A stretch of DNA of 64,000 bases from Pseudomonas monsensis (GCF_014268495.2 NZ_CP077087.1:2483501-2547500); one strand, 5' to 3'; shown: positions 49,686 through 59,687, counted from the stretch's first letter. Made by a program: numbers and translations. Notes: a model not told the origin generated them from the sequence alone.

Positions 49686-52490
49686 CAGGCGGACCTTGCG
49701 CAAGTCCGGCGTCGCATAGCCTTCCGTGAAGCGTTGGTAGACCGGATTCAGCAGACCCAGCGCGTCGTGGCAGCGGTTCTGACGCTGCCATAACTGCGCC
49801 AGCGAGGTGGCGCTGCGCAATTCCCAGGCCAGGGCGCCTTGGGCCCGGGCGACGGACAGGGCCTGGTGCAGGATTTTTTCTGCTTCGGCGGTATTGTCGG
49901 TGTTTGCCTGTACGCCTGCGCGAGCAGGCTCGCCAGGGTGGTCGACCGGACAGCACTGCTCGTCAAGCAACCGCTGCGCCCGTACCCGCAAGATCTCCGC
50001 CGTGCTCCACCCGGCATCACCGCTGCGGGCCCGTTCCAGCAGCGCGTCGTCGACGAACCGGCCGTCCAGCGTCACCATGATTTCCTTGATCAAGCCGCTG
50101 TCATCCGCCGGCATTGGCGTCGCGCTGTCCGGTTCGATCACCTGCGCGTAGTGCCGTGCCCAAGTATGAAACAACAACACCGAATGTTTCTGTGACTGTT
50201 CAAGCAACATCTGCAACAGCGCCTGCGCGTTCTGCCGGTCGCCGTTGTAATGGGCGATCAGGCAACTGGCCAGCGCCAGGGTGTAGCAAATCGAAGTGCC
50301 GTGATCGATTTGTACGGCGATGTTCAGGGCCTGCCGCGCCGTGTGCCAGGCCTGCACGGGGAAGCCCTGCATCCACAGGACCCGCGCGAGCACTGTCAGC
50401 GAGGCGACGCTTTGATCGTATTGCACACCAAAACCGTGGGTAAACCGATTGAGGTGACCGCTTTGCGTCATGCTCTGGATCACCTGTTCGGCATGGATGC
50501 GTGCTTGCGGCTGATCGCCGGCGTAATGCAACGCCAGCACACGCAATCGGTGCGCACTCAGTGACAACAGAGGGTCACCGTGCGGGCCCAGACGGTCGAA
50601 CTGTTCGCTTTGCGCCAGAGCCGCCCGGTACTGCCCGCAACTGAGGTTGACTGCCATGTGCCCGGAGACGGCGCGCAGTTGTCCGGCGACATCGCCGTGT
50701 TGCTGCGCCAGTGCGTGGGCGCTGGCAAAGGCCTCGATGGTTTCCGGGGTGCCGCCCCAGGTGTGATAACAGGCGCTGCCGAGCGCCAGTTTCAGGGCGA
50801 TCTGCAGGCGCGGGCAGGGCTTGTCGGCCTGTTCCAGCAACGCCAAGGCCTGACGCACGTAGCCGCCGTACTCCTTGAGCAACGACAATTCCTGCCATAT
50901 CGGTGCGGAGATCGCCGCCAGTTCAATTGCCAGAAGTGTCGGGCCGGCTCCATTCAGGCTCCAGTCCAGCGCCGCGCGCAAATCTTCCAGCCCCCGGGCA
51001 TAGCGTTCGATCCACACCAGCGTCGGGGTGTGTTCCCACGCGCTCTGCGCCTGTTGCATCAACACCAGACACCGCTCGGCGTGACGCTGGCGGGTTTCGT
51101 CGAGTTCGGAGACGTGATCGAGTTTTTCCAGGGCATAGCGCCGGGTCGTATCGAGCAAGCGGTAGAACACCTCTTCATCGCCGACTTCGACATTGAGCAG
51201 TGATTTGGCCACCAGTTGCGTAATCGAGCCAAATACCTCACCGGGCAAAATGTGTTGACCGCCAATCACCGCAGCAGCGGATTCCAGGGTGAAGCCGCCG
51301 CGAAATACGCTCAACCGGCGCAGGCAGGTCTGCTCGCACTGGCTGAGCAGATTGAAACTCCAGTCCAGGGTGGCACGGAGCGTTACATGGCGTTCCGGAT
51401 GACCCGGCAGCAGAGGCGGTAACCGCCCCTGTAGCTGACTCAGCAAACCCCTCAGGTCCGTGCCGTCGATTTGCGCGGCGGCCAGCTCCAGCGCCAGTGG
51501 AATGCCATCAAGCCGCTGGCAGATTTCGATGGCCTGCGCCAGGTTGGCATCATTGAGCTCAAAGTGTTCATGGGCAGCCATGGCGCGCTCGGCGAACAAT
51601 TGCAGCGCGGCAAAAGCCAGCGCTTGCGCATGGTCCGTCACGGCCGACAGCGGCGGACAATCGAGGGTCTCCAGGCGCTGCACATATTCGCCCTCGGCCC
51701 GCAGGCTCTCGCGGCTGGTGGCCAGGATGTGCACCTGCGGTGCGCCGCGCAAAAGGCTTTCGCTGAGCTGGGCCACGGCGTCGATCAAGTGTTCGCAGTT
51801 ATCGATCACCAGCAACATCTGCCGTTCGCGCAAGCCGTTGATCAGGCTGGTCAGCGGTTCGCTGTCTTGCAGCAGGATGTCGAGCAGGGCGGCGAGGTGC
51901 GAGTAGATCATGCGCGGGTCGCTCAACGGCGCCAGATCGAGCAAGCGGATACCGTCGCGATAGCGCCCGATCAACTGCTCGGCCACCCGCAGGGCCACAG
52001 TGGTCTTGCCGATCCCGCCGGGGCCGACGAGGGTGATGCAACGCTGGCGCGGCAACTGCTTCATCAGGCTGTCGACCAGCGTCTGGCGGCCGATCATGCG
52101 TGTGCGCCGTAGCGGCAAGTTGTGGCGGCCGACGGCGTCGCCGGCAGGGCGTTGCCGAATGGGTTCGAGCAGGATCGGCGCGACAAAACTGTAGCCGCGG
52201 TGCGCCACGGTGACGATATAGCGCTGCCCGTTCTGGCCGTCACCGAGTGCCTTGCGCAAGGCCGCCATGTGCACGCGCAGATTGATCTCTTCGACGACGT
52301 TGTCCGGCCAGACGCCGGCCATCAATTGTTGCTTGCTGACCACCTCGCCGGCCTGGGCCAGCAGGATCAGCAGAATATCCATCGCCCGCCGCCCCAGCCG
52401 CAATGGCTGGTCGCCCTCGAGCACCAGCCGTTGTTCTGGATAAATCCGATAGGGGCCGAAACCGAAGGCCTGATTCGGGGAACGATTCAA
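49650..52490 (-). CDS. winged-helix STAND ATPase regulator with TPR-like sensor
   Basis: The protein of about 946 residues has an OmpR-type winged helix (FGFGPYRIYPEQRLVLEG ... GYSFVAP) and a P-loop GPGGIGKTTVALRVAE. Walker B is LLVIDNCEH, the sensor is ATSRESLRAEG, and GLPL-type GIPLALELAAAQ follows. About 450 residues of helical TPR-like repeats (IWQELSLLKEYGGYVRQALA onward) complete it. STAND regulators oligomerise on ligand binding and ATP exchange. I chose the TTG at 52490 because AGGAG lies seven bases upstream; the GTG at 52538 lacks a site. Target unknown; the AraC/LysR genes to the right may belong to the same locus. Confidence 0.88.
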   Translation of the reverse strand: MNRSPNQAFGFGPYRIYPEQRLVLEGDQPLRLGRRAMDILLILLAQAGEVVSKQQLMAGVWPDNVVEEINLRVHMAALRKALGDGQNGQRYIVTVAHRGYSFVAPILLEPIRQRPAGDAVGRHNLPLRRTRMIGRQTLVDSLMKQLPRQRCITLVGPGGIGKTTVALRVAEQLIGRYRDGIRLLDLAPLSDPRMIYSHLAALLDILLQDSEPLTSLINGLRERQMLLVIDNCEHLIDAVAQLSESLLRGAPQVHILATSRESLRAEGEYVQRLETLDCPPLSAVTDHAQALAFAALQLFAERAMAAHEHFELNDANLAQAIEICQRLDGIPLALELAAAQIDGTDLRGLLSQLQGRLPPLLPGHPERHVTLRATLDWSFNLLSQCEQTCLRRLSVFRGGFTLESAAAVIGGQHILPGEVFGSITQLVAKSLLNVEVGDEEVFYRLLDTTRRYALEKLDHVSELDETRQRHAERCLVLMQQAQSAWEHTPTLVWIERYARGLEDLRAALDWSLNGAGPTLLAIELAAISAPIWQELSLLKEYGGYVRQALALLEQADKPCPRLQIALKLALGSACYHTWGGTPETIEAFASAHALAQQHGDVAGQLRAVSGHMAVNLSCGQYRAALAQSEQFDRLGPHGDPLLSLSAHRLRVLALHYAGDQPQARIHAEQVIQSMTQSGHLNRFTHGFGVQYDQSVASLTVLARVLWMQGFPVQAWHTARQALNIAVQIDHGTSICYTLALASCLIAHYNGDRQNAQALLQMLLEQSQKHSVLLFHTWARHYAQVIEPDSATPMPADDSGLIKEIMVTLDGRFVDDALLERARSGDAGWSTAEILRVRAQRLLDEQCCPVDHPGEPARAGVQANTDNTAEAEKILHQALSVARAQGALAWELRSATSLAQLWQRQNRCHDALGLLNPVYQRFTEGYATPDLRKVRLLLNELRGQLCA

Positions 52491-52611
52491 CAGCTGACTC
52501 CTGCGGGGTTGCGGCGGACGGTCGGGACAGCAGCGCACAGGCTTCTATTCCGGGGTGTCCGGGCATAATCCTCAGGTTTGAGCGATCGCGCAACGGTGGG
52601 TGTTGCAACGC

Positions 52612-53043
52612 TCAAAATCGACCGGGTTTTGTTCGGCTGTTTTGCACGTCCCGCATGACCTGACAGCGCCAGGCAAACGGATTGATCCCTTCGCTGCGGG
52701 TGAACATGTGACAGAAGTGTGCCTGGTCACAGAAGCCGCATTCCAGGCTGATTTGCGTCAGGCTCAGGTCGGTGTGCTGGATCAGCAACTTGGCCCGGGC
52801 CAGGCGCTGGCTACGGATCCAGTCTTGTGGCGAAAACCCCGTGCTGCATTTGAAGGCGCGGGAGAAGTGGCTGCGCGACAGCGCACAGGCACGGGCCAGT
52901 TCGGCGACTTCCAGGCTTTCGCCCAGACGCTCGAGAATCAGTTGTTTGACGTGTCGTTCACGTTGCGGGCTGAGTCCGCCAATCCCGCTTTTGCGCGATT
53001 GACTGGCAGGGGCGAGGGCGACGGTGGGTTGCGAGTGAGCCAT
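52612..53043 (-). CDS. AraC-family regulator, DNA-binding domain only
   Basis: The 143-residue protein is essentially the AraC double helix-turn-helix: VAELARACALSRSHFSRAFK then QISLECGFCDQAHFCHMFTR, after an unstructured N-terminus of about 35 residues. It lacks a ligand-binding domain, like MarA/SoxS-type members. The ATG at 53043 has a poor site. It is divergent from the LysR gene at 53252. Confidence 0.88.
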   Translation of the reverse strand: MAHSQPTVALAPASQSRKSGIGGLSPQRERHVKQLILERLGESLEVAELARACALSRSHFSRAFKCSTGFSPQDWIRSQRLARAKLLIQHTDLSLTQISLECGFCDQAHFCHMFTRSEGINPFAWRCQVMRDVQNSRTKPGRF

Positions 53044-53251
53044 GGCCAGTGTCCGTGTCGGTGGGGAAGGCACGACGGCGTTCCCTCAAGTCAAAAAACA
53101 ACGCTGCGCAGAGGCATTCATTGTTGGGCCGAGCCTTGGGGCTGACGAGTTAATCGTTGTTAATTTGCTGAACAACTTCGGGCTCAAACCACCGTTGATC
53201 GCGTAAAGTGCGCTGCACTTGCGTCTGATTGGCCATAGAAGGAAAGCGCCC

Positions 53252-54175
53252 ATGAACCGTAATGATCTGCGCCGCGTCGACATGAACCTGTTGGTGATTT
53301 TCGAAGCGTTGATGTTCGAAAAGAACCTGACCCGCGTCGCCGAAAAACTGTTCATGGGCCAGCCCGCCGTGAGCGCGGCGCTGGGCCGCTTGCGCGATCT
53401 GTTCGATGATCCGTTGCTGTTGCGCAACGGCCGCGCGATGGAGCCGACCGCCCGCGCACTGGCGATTCTCAAGGAGTTGCAACCGGCGATGGACGTGATC
53501 TCCGGCGCGGTCAGCCGGGCCAAGGAGTTCGACCCGGCGAGCAGTTGCGAGGTGTTTCGCATCGGCCTGTCGGACGACGCCGAGTTCGGTCTGTTTCCGC
53601 CCTTGCTGCGCCAGTTGCAGGAAGATGCACCGGGTATCGTCGTGGTGGTGCGCCGTGCCAATTACCTGTTGATGCCGGCGTTATTGGCCTCCGGGGAAAT
53701 TTCCGTTGGCGTCAGTTACACCACCGATCTGCCGGCCAACGCCAAACGCAAAAAGCTGCGCGACATTCCCTGCAAGGTGCTGCGTGGCGATAACCGGCCC
53801 GGGCCACTGACGCTGGACGAATACTGCGAGCGGCCGCATGCGATGGTGTCGTTTTCCGGCGACCTGAGCGGCAATATCGATCTGGATCTGGCCAAGCTCG
53901 GCCGCACCCGCCGTGTGGTCCTTGGCGTGCCGCAATTCAGCGGCTTGCGGGCGTTGCTCGCCGGCACCGAAATGATCGCCACCGTGCCGGATTACGCGGC
54001 GTGCGCGTTGGTTGAGGGCTGTGCCTTGCGCGCTGAAGACCCGCCGTTCCCGATTGATGCCGCGCAATTGTCGATGGCCTGGAGCGGGGTGCATGACAAC
54101 GATCCGGCAGAGCGTTGGTTGCGCTCGCGGATCAGCCAGTTCATGGCCGCGCCGTTGAATATTCCAGCGATTTAA
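53252..54175 (+). CDS. LysR-family transcriptional regulator
   Basis: The 307-residue protein begins MNRNDLRRVDMNLLVIFEAL, with helix-turn-helix LTRVAEKLFMGQPAVSAALG near residue 30, then a substrate-binding domain. This NodD/LinR-like start (RRVDMNLL) is found in regulators of aromatic or quinone-related genes. AAGGAAAG precedes the ATG at 53252. It probably controls the downstream DoxX-monooxygenase-amidohydrolase-hydrolase cluster; that is inferred from position. Confidence 0.92.
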   Translation: MNRNDLRRVDMNLLVIFEALMFEKNLTRVAEKLFMGQPAVSAALGRLRDLFDDPLLLRNGRAMEPTARALAILKELQPAMDVISGAVSRAKEFDPASSCEVFRIGLSDDAEFGLFPPLLRQLQEDAPGIVVVVRRANYLLMPALLASGEISVGVSYTTDLPANAKRKKLRDIPCKVLRGDNRPGPLTLDEYCERPHAMVSFSGDLSGNIDLDLAKLGRTRRVVLGVPQFSGLRALLAGTEMIATVPDYAACALVEGCALRAEDPPFPIDAAQLSMAWSGVHDNDPAERWLRSRISQFMAAPLNIPAI

Positions 54176-54207
54176 ATCCCTGCGCAGATCTCACTGCCAC
54201 ACAGCCC

Positions 54208-54300
54208 CCTGTGGGAGTGAGCCTGCCCGCGAAGGCGTCAGGTCAGTCGACATTTCTGTTGAATGACACTCCGCTATCGCTGGCAAGCCAGCGCCCACAG
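54208..54300. repeat. REP doublet (REPIN), GTGGGAG type
   Basis: CTGTGGGAGTGAGCCTGCC at the left and, inverted, TGGCAAGCCAGCGCCCACAG at the right frame about 50 unique bases. This is the inverted REP pair common between genes of P. fluorescens. Confidence 0.85.
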
Positions 54301-54414
54301 AGTTCTTCGGCGTTCTCGGCAACCAGGTTGATCGCAGAAGAGAGCACACCTATCCAATTTCCCCCCGACCATCATTGGCATGATTCCAGCCAATGACATT
54401 TCAAGGGTCGGGTC

Positions 54415-54831
54415 ATGAACGTTTCACAACGCGATGAACGAGCGCAGGACGTCGGTTTGCTGTTTCTGCGGGTCAGTGGCGGGTTGTTTCTGCTGTGGGT
54501 GCACGGTTTGCCCAAGCTGCTGGACTTCACGGCCCAACTGCAACTGATCGAAGACCCGTTCCACCTCGGCGCCCACCTCACCCTGATGCTGGCGATCTTC
54601 GCCGAAGTGCTCTGTCCGCTACTGATCGTCGCCGGGGTGCTGGCGCGTTTGGCCTGCTTGCCTATTCTGTTTGTGCTGCTGGTGGCGTTGTTGCTCGTGC
54701 ACCCGCAATGGAGTGTGGCCGAGGGGCAGTTCGGCTGGTTGCTGTTGATCCTGTTTGCCACTGTGTTTATCGCCGGGCCGGGACGGCTGGCGCTCAATGT
54801 TCGCTTGCCCGGAGTACTGCGTTATGCCTGA
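54415..54831 (+). CDS. DoxX-family membrane protein
   Basis: The 138-residue protein has four helices (about 12-32, 50-75, 80-100, 105-125) with the DoxX start DVGLLFLRVSGGLFLLWVHG then LPKL. The family is linked to thiosulfate:quinone chemistry and oxidative stress, but most members are uncharacterised. Its last eight bases overlap the next gene. A GGGTC site precedes the ATG. Confidence 0.85.
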   Translation: MNVSQRDERAQDVGLLFLRVSGGLFLLWVHGLPKLLDFTAQLQLIEDPFHLGAHLTLMLAIFAEVLCPLLIVAGVLARLACLPILFVLLVALLLVHPQWSVAEGQFGWLLLILFATVFIAGPGRLALNVRLPGVLRYA

Positions 54832-55450
54832 AGTCCTTAGTCAAAAAGCACCGGGGGCAGACGAAACGGTCACCTTGATCATCAAGCATCAGGTCAAGGC
54901 CGGTTTCGAGTCGGCCTATGAAGCCTGGCTGCGCAATATCGTGCGCGTGGCGGGGCAGCGTGAAGGCCATCTGGGCGTGGACGTGGTGCGTGGCAAGCGC
55001 GGCCGTCTCGACTTCTACACCTGCGTGCTGCGTTTCAGATCTACCGAAGCGATGCAAGGGTGGCTGGAGTCGCCGCAGCGTCAGGCACTGGTCGCCGAAG
55101 CCGCGCCGATGCTCGCCTATGGCGACCAGACCGAAGTGGCGCCGATCAACGAATTCTGGTTCGCGCCACTGGCCGACGCCGCCTCGCCACCGCCGCGCTG
55201 GAAGCAGGCAGTGATCACGCTGCTGGTGATTCTGCCGCACACCTTGCTGGTGCCGCTGATCTGGGGGCCGTTGCTGGCGCTGCATCCCATTCTTTCCAAC
55301 TACGTGGTCGCCACGTTCCTGATCACCCTGACCATCGTGCTGTCGGTGGTGTACGTATTCATGCCTCGCGTCACGCGATTGTTTGCGCCTTGGCTCGAAG
55401 CGAGTCAGGCCCATGAGCACCTTGATTCTCAAAAACCTCAGGCGCGCTGA
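54824..55450 (+). CDS. antibiotic-biosynthesis-monooxygenase-domain membrane protein
   Basis: The 208-residue protein has an ABM ferredoxin-like domain (about 15-110: VTLIIKHQVKAGFESAYEAW, LDFYTCVLRF) followed by two membrane helices (about 128-150 and 160-180) and a basic tail. ABM domains include quinone and haem monooxygenases. Its ATG lies inside doxX, so the two are coupled. The substrate is unknown. Confidence 0.85.
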   Translation: MPEVLSQKAPGADETVTLIIKHQVKAGFESAYEAWLRNIVRVAGQREGHLGVDVVRGKRGRLDFYTCVLRFRSTEAMQGWLESPQRQALVAEAAPMLAYGDQTEVAPINEFWFAPLADAASPPPRWKQAVITLLVILPHTLLVPLIWGPLLALHPILSNYVVATFLITLTIVLSVVYVFMPRVTRLFAPWLEASQAHEHLDSQKPQAR

Positions 55451-55494
55451 AACGCCGAGGTTTCGCTCCCTTTCACTTTGTCTGAGGAACTGCG

Positions 55495-57333
55495 ATGAAC
55501 GCCGACCTGATTCTGTTCAATGGCCAATTTCATACCGTAGACCGTACCAAACCACTGGCAAGCGCCGTGGCGATCAAGGACGGCCGTTTTGTTGTCGTCG
55601 GCAACGACGCCCAGGCCATGGCCCTGCGCGGTTCGGCCACGCAAGTGATCGACATGCACGGCCGCTGCGTCATTCCCGGCCTCAATGACTCGCACCTGCA
55701 CCTGATCCGTGGCGGTCTGAACTACAACCTCGAACTGCGCTGGGAAGGCGTGCCGTCGCTGGCCGATGCACTGCGCATGCTCAAGGAACAGGCCGACCGC
55801 ACGCCGACCCCGCAATGGGTGCGTGTGGTCGGTGGCTGGAACGAATTCCAGTTCGCCGAAAAACGCATGCCGACCCTCGAAGAGCTCAATCAGGCGGCGC
55901 CGGACACCCCGGTGTTCGTGCTGCACCTGTACGACCGCGCGCTGCTTAACCGTGCCGCACTGCGGGTGGCCGGTTACACCCGTGACACGCCGAACCCGCC
56001 GGGTGGCGAGATCGTCCGGGATGCCAACGGCAACCCGACCGGCATGCTGGTCGCACGGCCGAACGCGATGATCCTGTACTCGACGCTGGCCAAGGGGCCG
56101 AAGCTGCCGCTGGAGTATCAGGTCAACTCGACCCGTCAGTTCATGCGCGAACTCAATCGCCTTGGTCTGACCAGCGCGATTGATGCCGGCGGTGGTTTCC
56201 AGAACTATCCGGATGACTATCAGGTGATCGAGCAACTGGCCAAGGAGGACCAGTTGACCGTACGCATCGCCTACAACCTGTTTACCCAGAAACCCAAAGA
56301 AGAACTGAGCGATTTCCAGAACTGGACCGGCAGCGTCACCCTGCATCAGGGCGACGATTACCTGCGTCACAACGGTGCCGGTGAAATGCTGGTGTTCTCG
56401 GCGGCGGACTTCGAGGACTTCCTCGAACCGCGCCCGGATTTACCGCAGACCATGGAACAGGAACTGGAGCCGGTGGTGCGCCACCTGGTCGAACAGCGCT
56501 GGCCGTTCCGTCTGCACGCCACTTACAACGAATCGATCAGCCGCATGCTCGACGTGTTCGAGAAGGTCAATCGCGACATTCCGTTCAACGGTCTGCCGTG
56601 GTTCTTCGACCACGCCGAAACCATCACCCCGCAAAACATCGAGCGGGTGAGGGCGCTGGGCGGCGGCATTGCGATTCAGGATCGCATGGCGTTCCAGGGC
56701 GAATACTTCGTCGATCGTTACGGTAAACAGGCAGCCGAGGCCACGCCGCCGATCAAGCGCATGCTCGCCGAAGGCGTGCCGGTGGGCGCTGGCACCGATG
56801 CCACGCGGGTGTCCAGCTACAACCCGTGGACCTCGCTGTACTGGATGGTCAGCGGTCGTACCGTCGGTGGTCTGGCGCTGTACGAAGAAGGTTTGCCACG
56901 CACCACCGCGCTGGAACTGTTCACCCACGGCAGCGCCTGGTTCTCGTCCGAGCAAGGCAAGAAGGGCCAGATCAAGGTCGGGCAACTGGCGGATCTCGCG
57001 GCACTGAGCGCGGATTTCTTCCACGTCGAAGAAGAAGCGATCAAGTGGATCGAGTCGGTACTGACCGTGGTCGGCGGCAAGATCGTCTATGCCGCCGGTG
57101 ACTTCGAAGACCTCGGCCCACGCTCGATTCCGGTTCTGCCGGACTGGTCGCCAGTGGTGAAAGTCCCGGGCCACTGGCGGCCGAATTCGCCGCTGCAGGC
57201 GCAAGTGCATCAGTGCGTTGGCGCCTGTGCAGTGCACTCGCACAGCCATGAAAAGGCGCGGCTGTCGAACGCGCCGGTCAGCGACTTTGCCGGTTTCTGG
57301 GGCGCCTTCGGCTGTTCCTGTTTCGCCTTCTGA
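55495..57333 (+). CDS. metal-dependent amidohydrolase, YtcJ family
   Basis: The 612-residue protein has the amidohydrolase-3 layout: the N-terminal beta-sandwich, metal ligands in GLNDSHLHLIRGG (about residue 65), a later His in FRLHATYNES and DHAETIT, and the Asp in GAGTDATRVS. Such enzymes hydrolyse amides or formamides. It is longer than many members, with an extra Cys/His-rich end (HQCVGACAVHSHSHEKAR). GAGGAAC precedes the ATG. It lies in the putative LysR-controlled cluster. Confidence 0.9.
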   Translation: MNADLILFNGQFHTVDRTKPLASAVAIKDGRFVVVGNDAQAMALRGSATQVIDMHGRCVIPGLNDSHLHLIRGGLNYNLELRWEGVPSLADALRMLKEQADRTPTPQWVRVVGGWNEFQFAEKRMPTLEELNQAAPDTPVFVLHLYDRALLNRAALRVAGYTRDTPNPPGGEIVRDANGNPTGMLVARPNAMILYSTLAKGPKLPLEYQVNSTRQFMRELNRLGLTSAIDAGGGFQNYPDDYQVIEQLAKEDQLTVRIAYNLFTQKPKEELSDFQNWTGSVTLHQGDDYLRHNGAGEMLVFSAADFEDFLEPRPDLPQTMEQELEPVVRHLVEQRWPFRLHATYNESISRMLDVFEKVNRDIPFNGLPWFFDHAETITPQNIERVRALGGGIAIQDRMAFQGEYFVDRYGKQAAEATPPIKRMLAEGVPVGAGTDATRVSSYNPWTSLYWMVSGRTVGGLALYEEGLPRTTALELFTHGSAWFSSEQGKKGQIKVGQLADLAALSADFFHVEEEAIKWIESVLTVVGGKIVYAAGDFEDLGPRSIPVLPDWSPVVKVPGHWRPNSPLQAQVHQCVGACAVHSHSHEKARLSNAPVSDFAGFWGAFGCSCFAF

Positions 57334-57404
57334 TCCCGACAACAAAAGCGCCGGCCACGCGGTACGGCGCTTTACGCAATATCCACCCACCCAGGAGTTT
57401 TCCC

Positions 57405-58028
57405 ATGAGCGTTCCTTACACACGTCTGAACAAAGATGATGCGGTTGTGCTGTTGGTCGATCACCAGACCGGTCTGATCTCGCTGGTGCAGGATTTCTCG
57501 CCGAACGAATTCAAGAACAACGTCTTGGCGCTGGGCGATATCGCCAAGTTCTTCAAGCTGCCGACCATCCTCACCACCAGTTTCGATGCCGGTCCGAACG
57601 GCCCGCTCGTACCGGAATTGCGCGAGCAGTTCCCGGACGCGCCGTTCATTCAGCGTCCTGGCCAGATCAATGCCTGGGACAACGAAGATTTCGTCAAGGC
57701 GATCAAGGCCACCGGCCGCAAGCAACTGATCATCGCCGGTGTAGTGACTGACGTCTGCGTAGCGTTCCCGACCCTGTCGGCCATCGCTGAAGGTTATGAA
57801 GTGTTCGTGGTCACCGACTCGTCCGGCACCTTCAACACCACCGTGCAACAAGCGGCCTGGGCGCGGATGTCGGCCGCCGGTGCCCACCTGCTGAACTGGT
57901 TCTCGGTGGCGTGCGAGCTGCAGGGCGACTGGCGCAACGACATGGAAGGCCTGGCGCATCTGCTGTCGGAACGCCTGCCGAACTATCGCAACCTGATCAA
58001 CAGCTACACCAAGTTCACTGCCAAATAA
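57405..58028 (+). CDS. isochorismatase-like hydrolase, YcaC type
   Basis: The 207-residue cysteine hydrolase starts VVLLVDHQTGLI with Asp19 and has the catalytic Cys in GVVTDVCVAF near residue 118. It matches YcaC at 208 residues, an octameric hydrolase of unknown substrate. CAGGAG precedes the ATG. With the amidohydrolase upstream it could act in succession on an amide; this is inference. Confidence 0.9.
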   Translation: MSVPYTRLNKDDAVVLLVDHQTGLISLVQDFSPNEFKNNVLALGDIAKFFKLPTILTTSFDAGPNGPLVPELREQFPDAPFIQRPGQINAWDNEDFVKAIKATGRKQLIIAGVVTDVCVAFPTLSAIAEGYEVFVVTDSSGTFNTTVQQAAWARMSAAGAHLLNWFSVACELQGDWRNDMEGLAHLLSERLPNYRNLINSYTKFTAK

Positions 58029-58036
58029 AAGCCCCT

Positions 58037-58061
58037 GGCCCTCTCCCAAAGGGAGAGGGCC
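58037..58061. repeat. palindromic hairpin GGCCCTCTCCC-type
   Basis: GGCCCTCTCCC and GGGAGAGGGCC form an 11-bp stem with loop AAA just after the hydrolase stop. There is no T tract. A related C/G-rich palindrome (CCCCTTGGGGGAG) lies about 90 bases on. Similar repeats are common between Pseudomonas genes. Confidence 0.6.
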
Positions 58062-58201
58062 GTGTTCGAGCTACGCCGACCTGCAATACCGAGCCGAACT
58101 CCGGTCTTGAAATGCCCGGCGATCGGCTCCCTTTCCCCCATGTCCCCTTGGGGGAGAGGGTTGGGGGGAGGGGGGAGACTTTTGATCTTAAAATCCCCTC
58201 A

Positions 58202-59629
58202 TCAGCGCTTCTGCAACCATCCCAAAAAACCACCTTTCCTCACCGCTACCGGTTTGGCCATCAACGCGAGGCGACTGTTCTGCTGCCGCACCGCCTGCAA
58301 TTTATTCAACGCCCGACTCACCTCTGTGCGCTGTTCCATGCACTGACGGGTGAGGTTCTTGTCGAGGCGATAGATGATGCTCGACGTCAACGCCGTGAAC
58401 GTGGCTTGCGAAGGCGTATCGGCGAGGATGCTCTGTTCACCCATGACCTCGCTCGGCCCCATGCGTCCGGCTTCGGTCTGGCCGGTGCCATCGGGCACGG
58501 TCGCACTGACCACACCGGTGGCGATGACAAACAGACTGTCGGGCACTTCATCCAGCCCCAGCACCACCTGACCGGCTGCGTACTGTTGCGCGACCATCGA
58601 CTCGGCGAGGCGATCGCGTTCCTCATGGCTCAACGAACGGAAGACTTTCACTTCATCGAGCAGTGCCCGGGCGCGGGTCGAGGGCTCGATCACGCCATCG
58701 GGATGCCGGGAAATACCTGCGGCTTCGAGATGACGGTGGGCGAGGTCGAACAGTTGATTGCGTACCTCGCTTTTCTTGCCCAGCTCACTGATGAAGCCGC
58801 TGGCGACGTATTCCGACATCTCTTCACCGGCTTCTTTCAACACGGCTTTGGGCGGTGGATTCAACAGCAGGCTGCTGCTGCCTTGCAGGGTGCGGTCGAG
58901 GGCGTCGAGCACGCGCCGGGGGCGAATATGGTTCGGCACCTTGATGCTGATCGAGACACCGTGCAGGTTGGTCGGGCGACTGAGATTGACGATCTTCGCC
59001 TTGGCCGCCACCGAATTCGGCACCACGGCCAGGGTGCCGGTGCTGGTCAGCAGGTGCGTGGCGCGCCAGTCGATGTCGAGCACCTTGCCCTCGACGCCGT
59101 CGATCACCACGAAATCGTCCACCTGATAGGGTTTGGTGGTGTTGAGCACGATCCCCGAGAACACGTCGCTCAAGGTGCTTTGCAGCGCCAGACCGACGAC
59201 GATCGCCACCACCCCGGAGGTCGCCAGCAAACCTTTGACTGGCAACTCCAGCACATAACCGGCGGCCGCGACGATCGCCGCCAGGAATACCAGTGCGCCG
59301 ATCACGTCCTGCAACAACCGACCGCTGTGACCGATGCGCCGCATCAGCACCAGACCGATCACTTCGGTCAGCACCCGCGCAGCGTACAGCCACCAGACAA
59401 TCCCCAGCGCCGTCGCGCCCAGTTGCGCCACGCGATCATCGGCCAACAGCGGTGCCTGCAACGGACTGACGCCGGCGTTAATCACCAGCGCGGTAAACGT
59501 CAGAAACAGCACCAGCCGCACACCGACTCTCGGGGCGCGATGAGTGAAGGGCGAGAAGTGCCAGAGCAGCGCGTCGAGCACCAGCAGGAGGGCACTCAGA
59601 GACAGCAGGTGAGTGAGGAGGAAGGACAT
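58202..59629 (-). CDS. MscS-family channel with cyclic-nucleotide-binding domain
   Basis: The 475-residue protein has about four N-terminal helices and the MscS pore helix region GVVAIVVGLALQSTLSDVFS then GI near residue 140. The MscS beta domain follows, with YQVDDFVVIDGVEGKVLDID. A C-terminal cNMP domain (about 335-440) has VFRSLSHEERDRLAES and MGEQSILADTPSQATFTAL. This makes it a ligand-gated member rather than a simple osmotic valve, as in bCNG channels. CGGAG precedes the ATG. Confidence 0.92.
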   Translation of the reverse strand: MSFLLTHLLSLSALLLVLDALLWHFSPFTHRAPRVGVRLVLFLTFTALVINAGVSPLQAPLLADDRVAQLGATALGIVWWLYAARVLTEVIGLVLMRRIGHSGRLLQDVIGALVFLAAIVAAAGYVLELPVKGLLATSGVVAIVVGLALQSTLSDVFSGIVLNTTKPYQVDDFVVIDGVEGKVLDIDWRATHLLTSTGTLAVVPNSVAAKAKIVNLSRPTNLHGVSISIKVPNHIRPRRVLDALDRTLQGSSSLLLNPPPKAVLKEAGEEMSEYVASGFISELGKKSEVRNQLFDLAHRHLEAAGISRHPDGVIEPSTRARALLDEVKVFRSLSHEERDRLAESMVAQQYAAGQVVLGLDEVPDSLFVIATGVVSATVPDGTGQTEAGRMGPSEVMGEQSILADTPSQATFTALTSSIIYRLDKNLTRQCMEQRTEVSRALNKLQAVRQQNSRLALMAKPVAVRKGGFLGWLQKR

Positions 59630-59687
59630 GGCAATCTCCGGAGCTGCACGAATTCAGTGAAGATTTTTTTGGTGTTGAACAGGTTTT

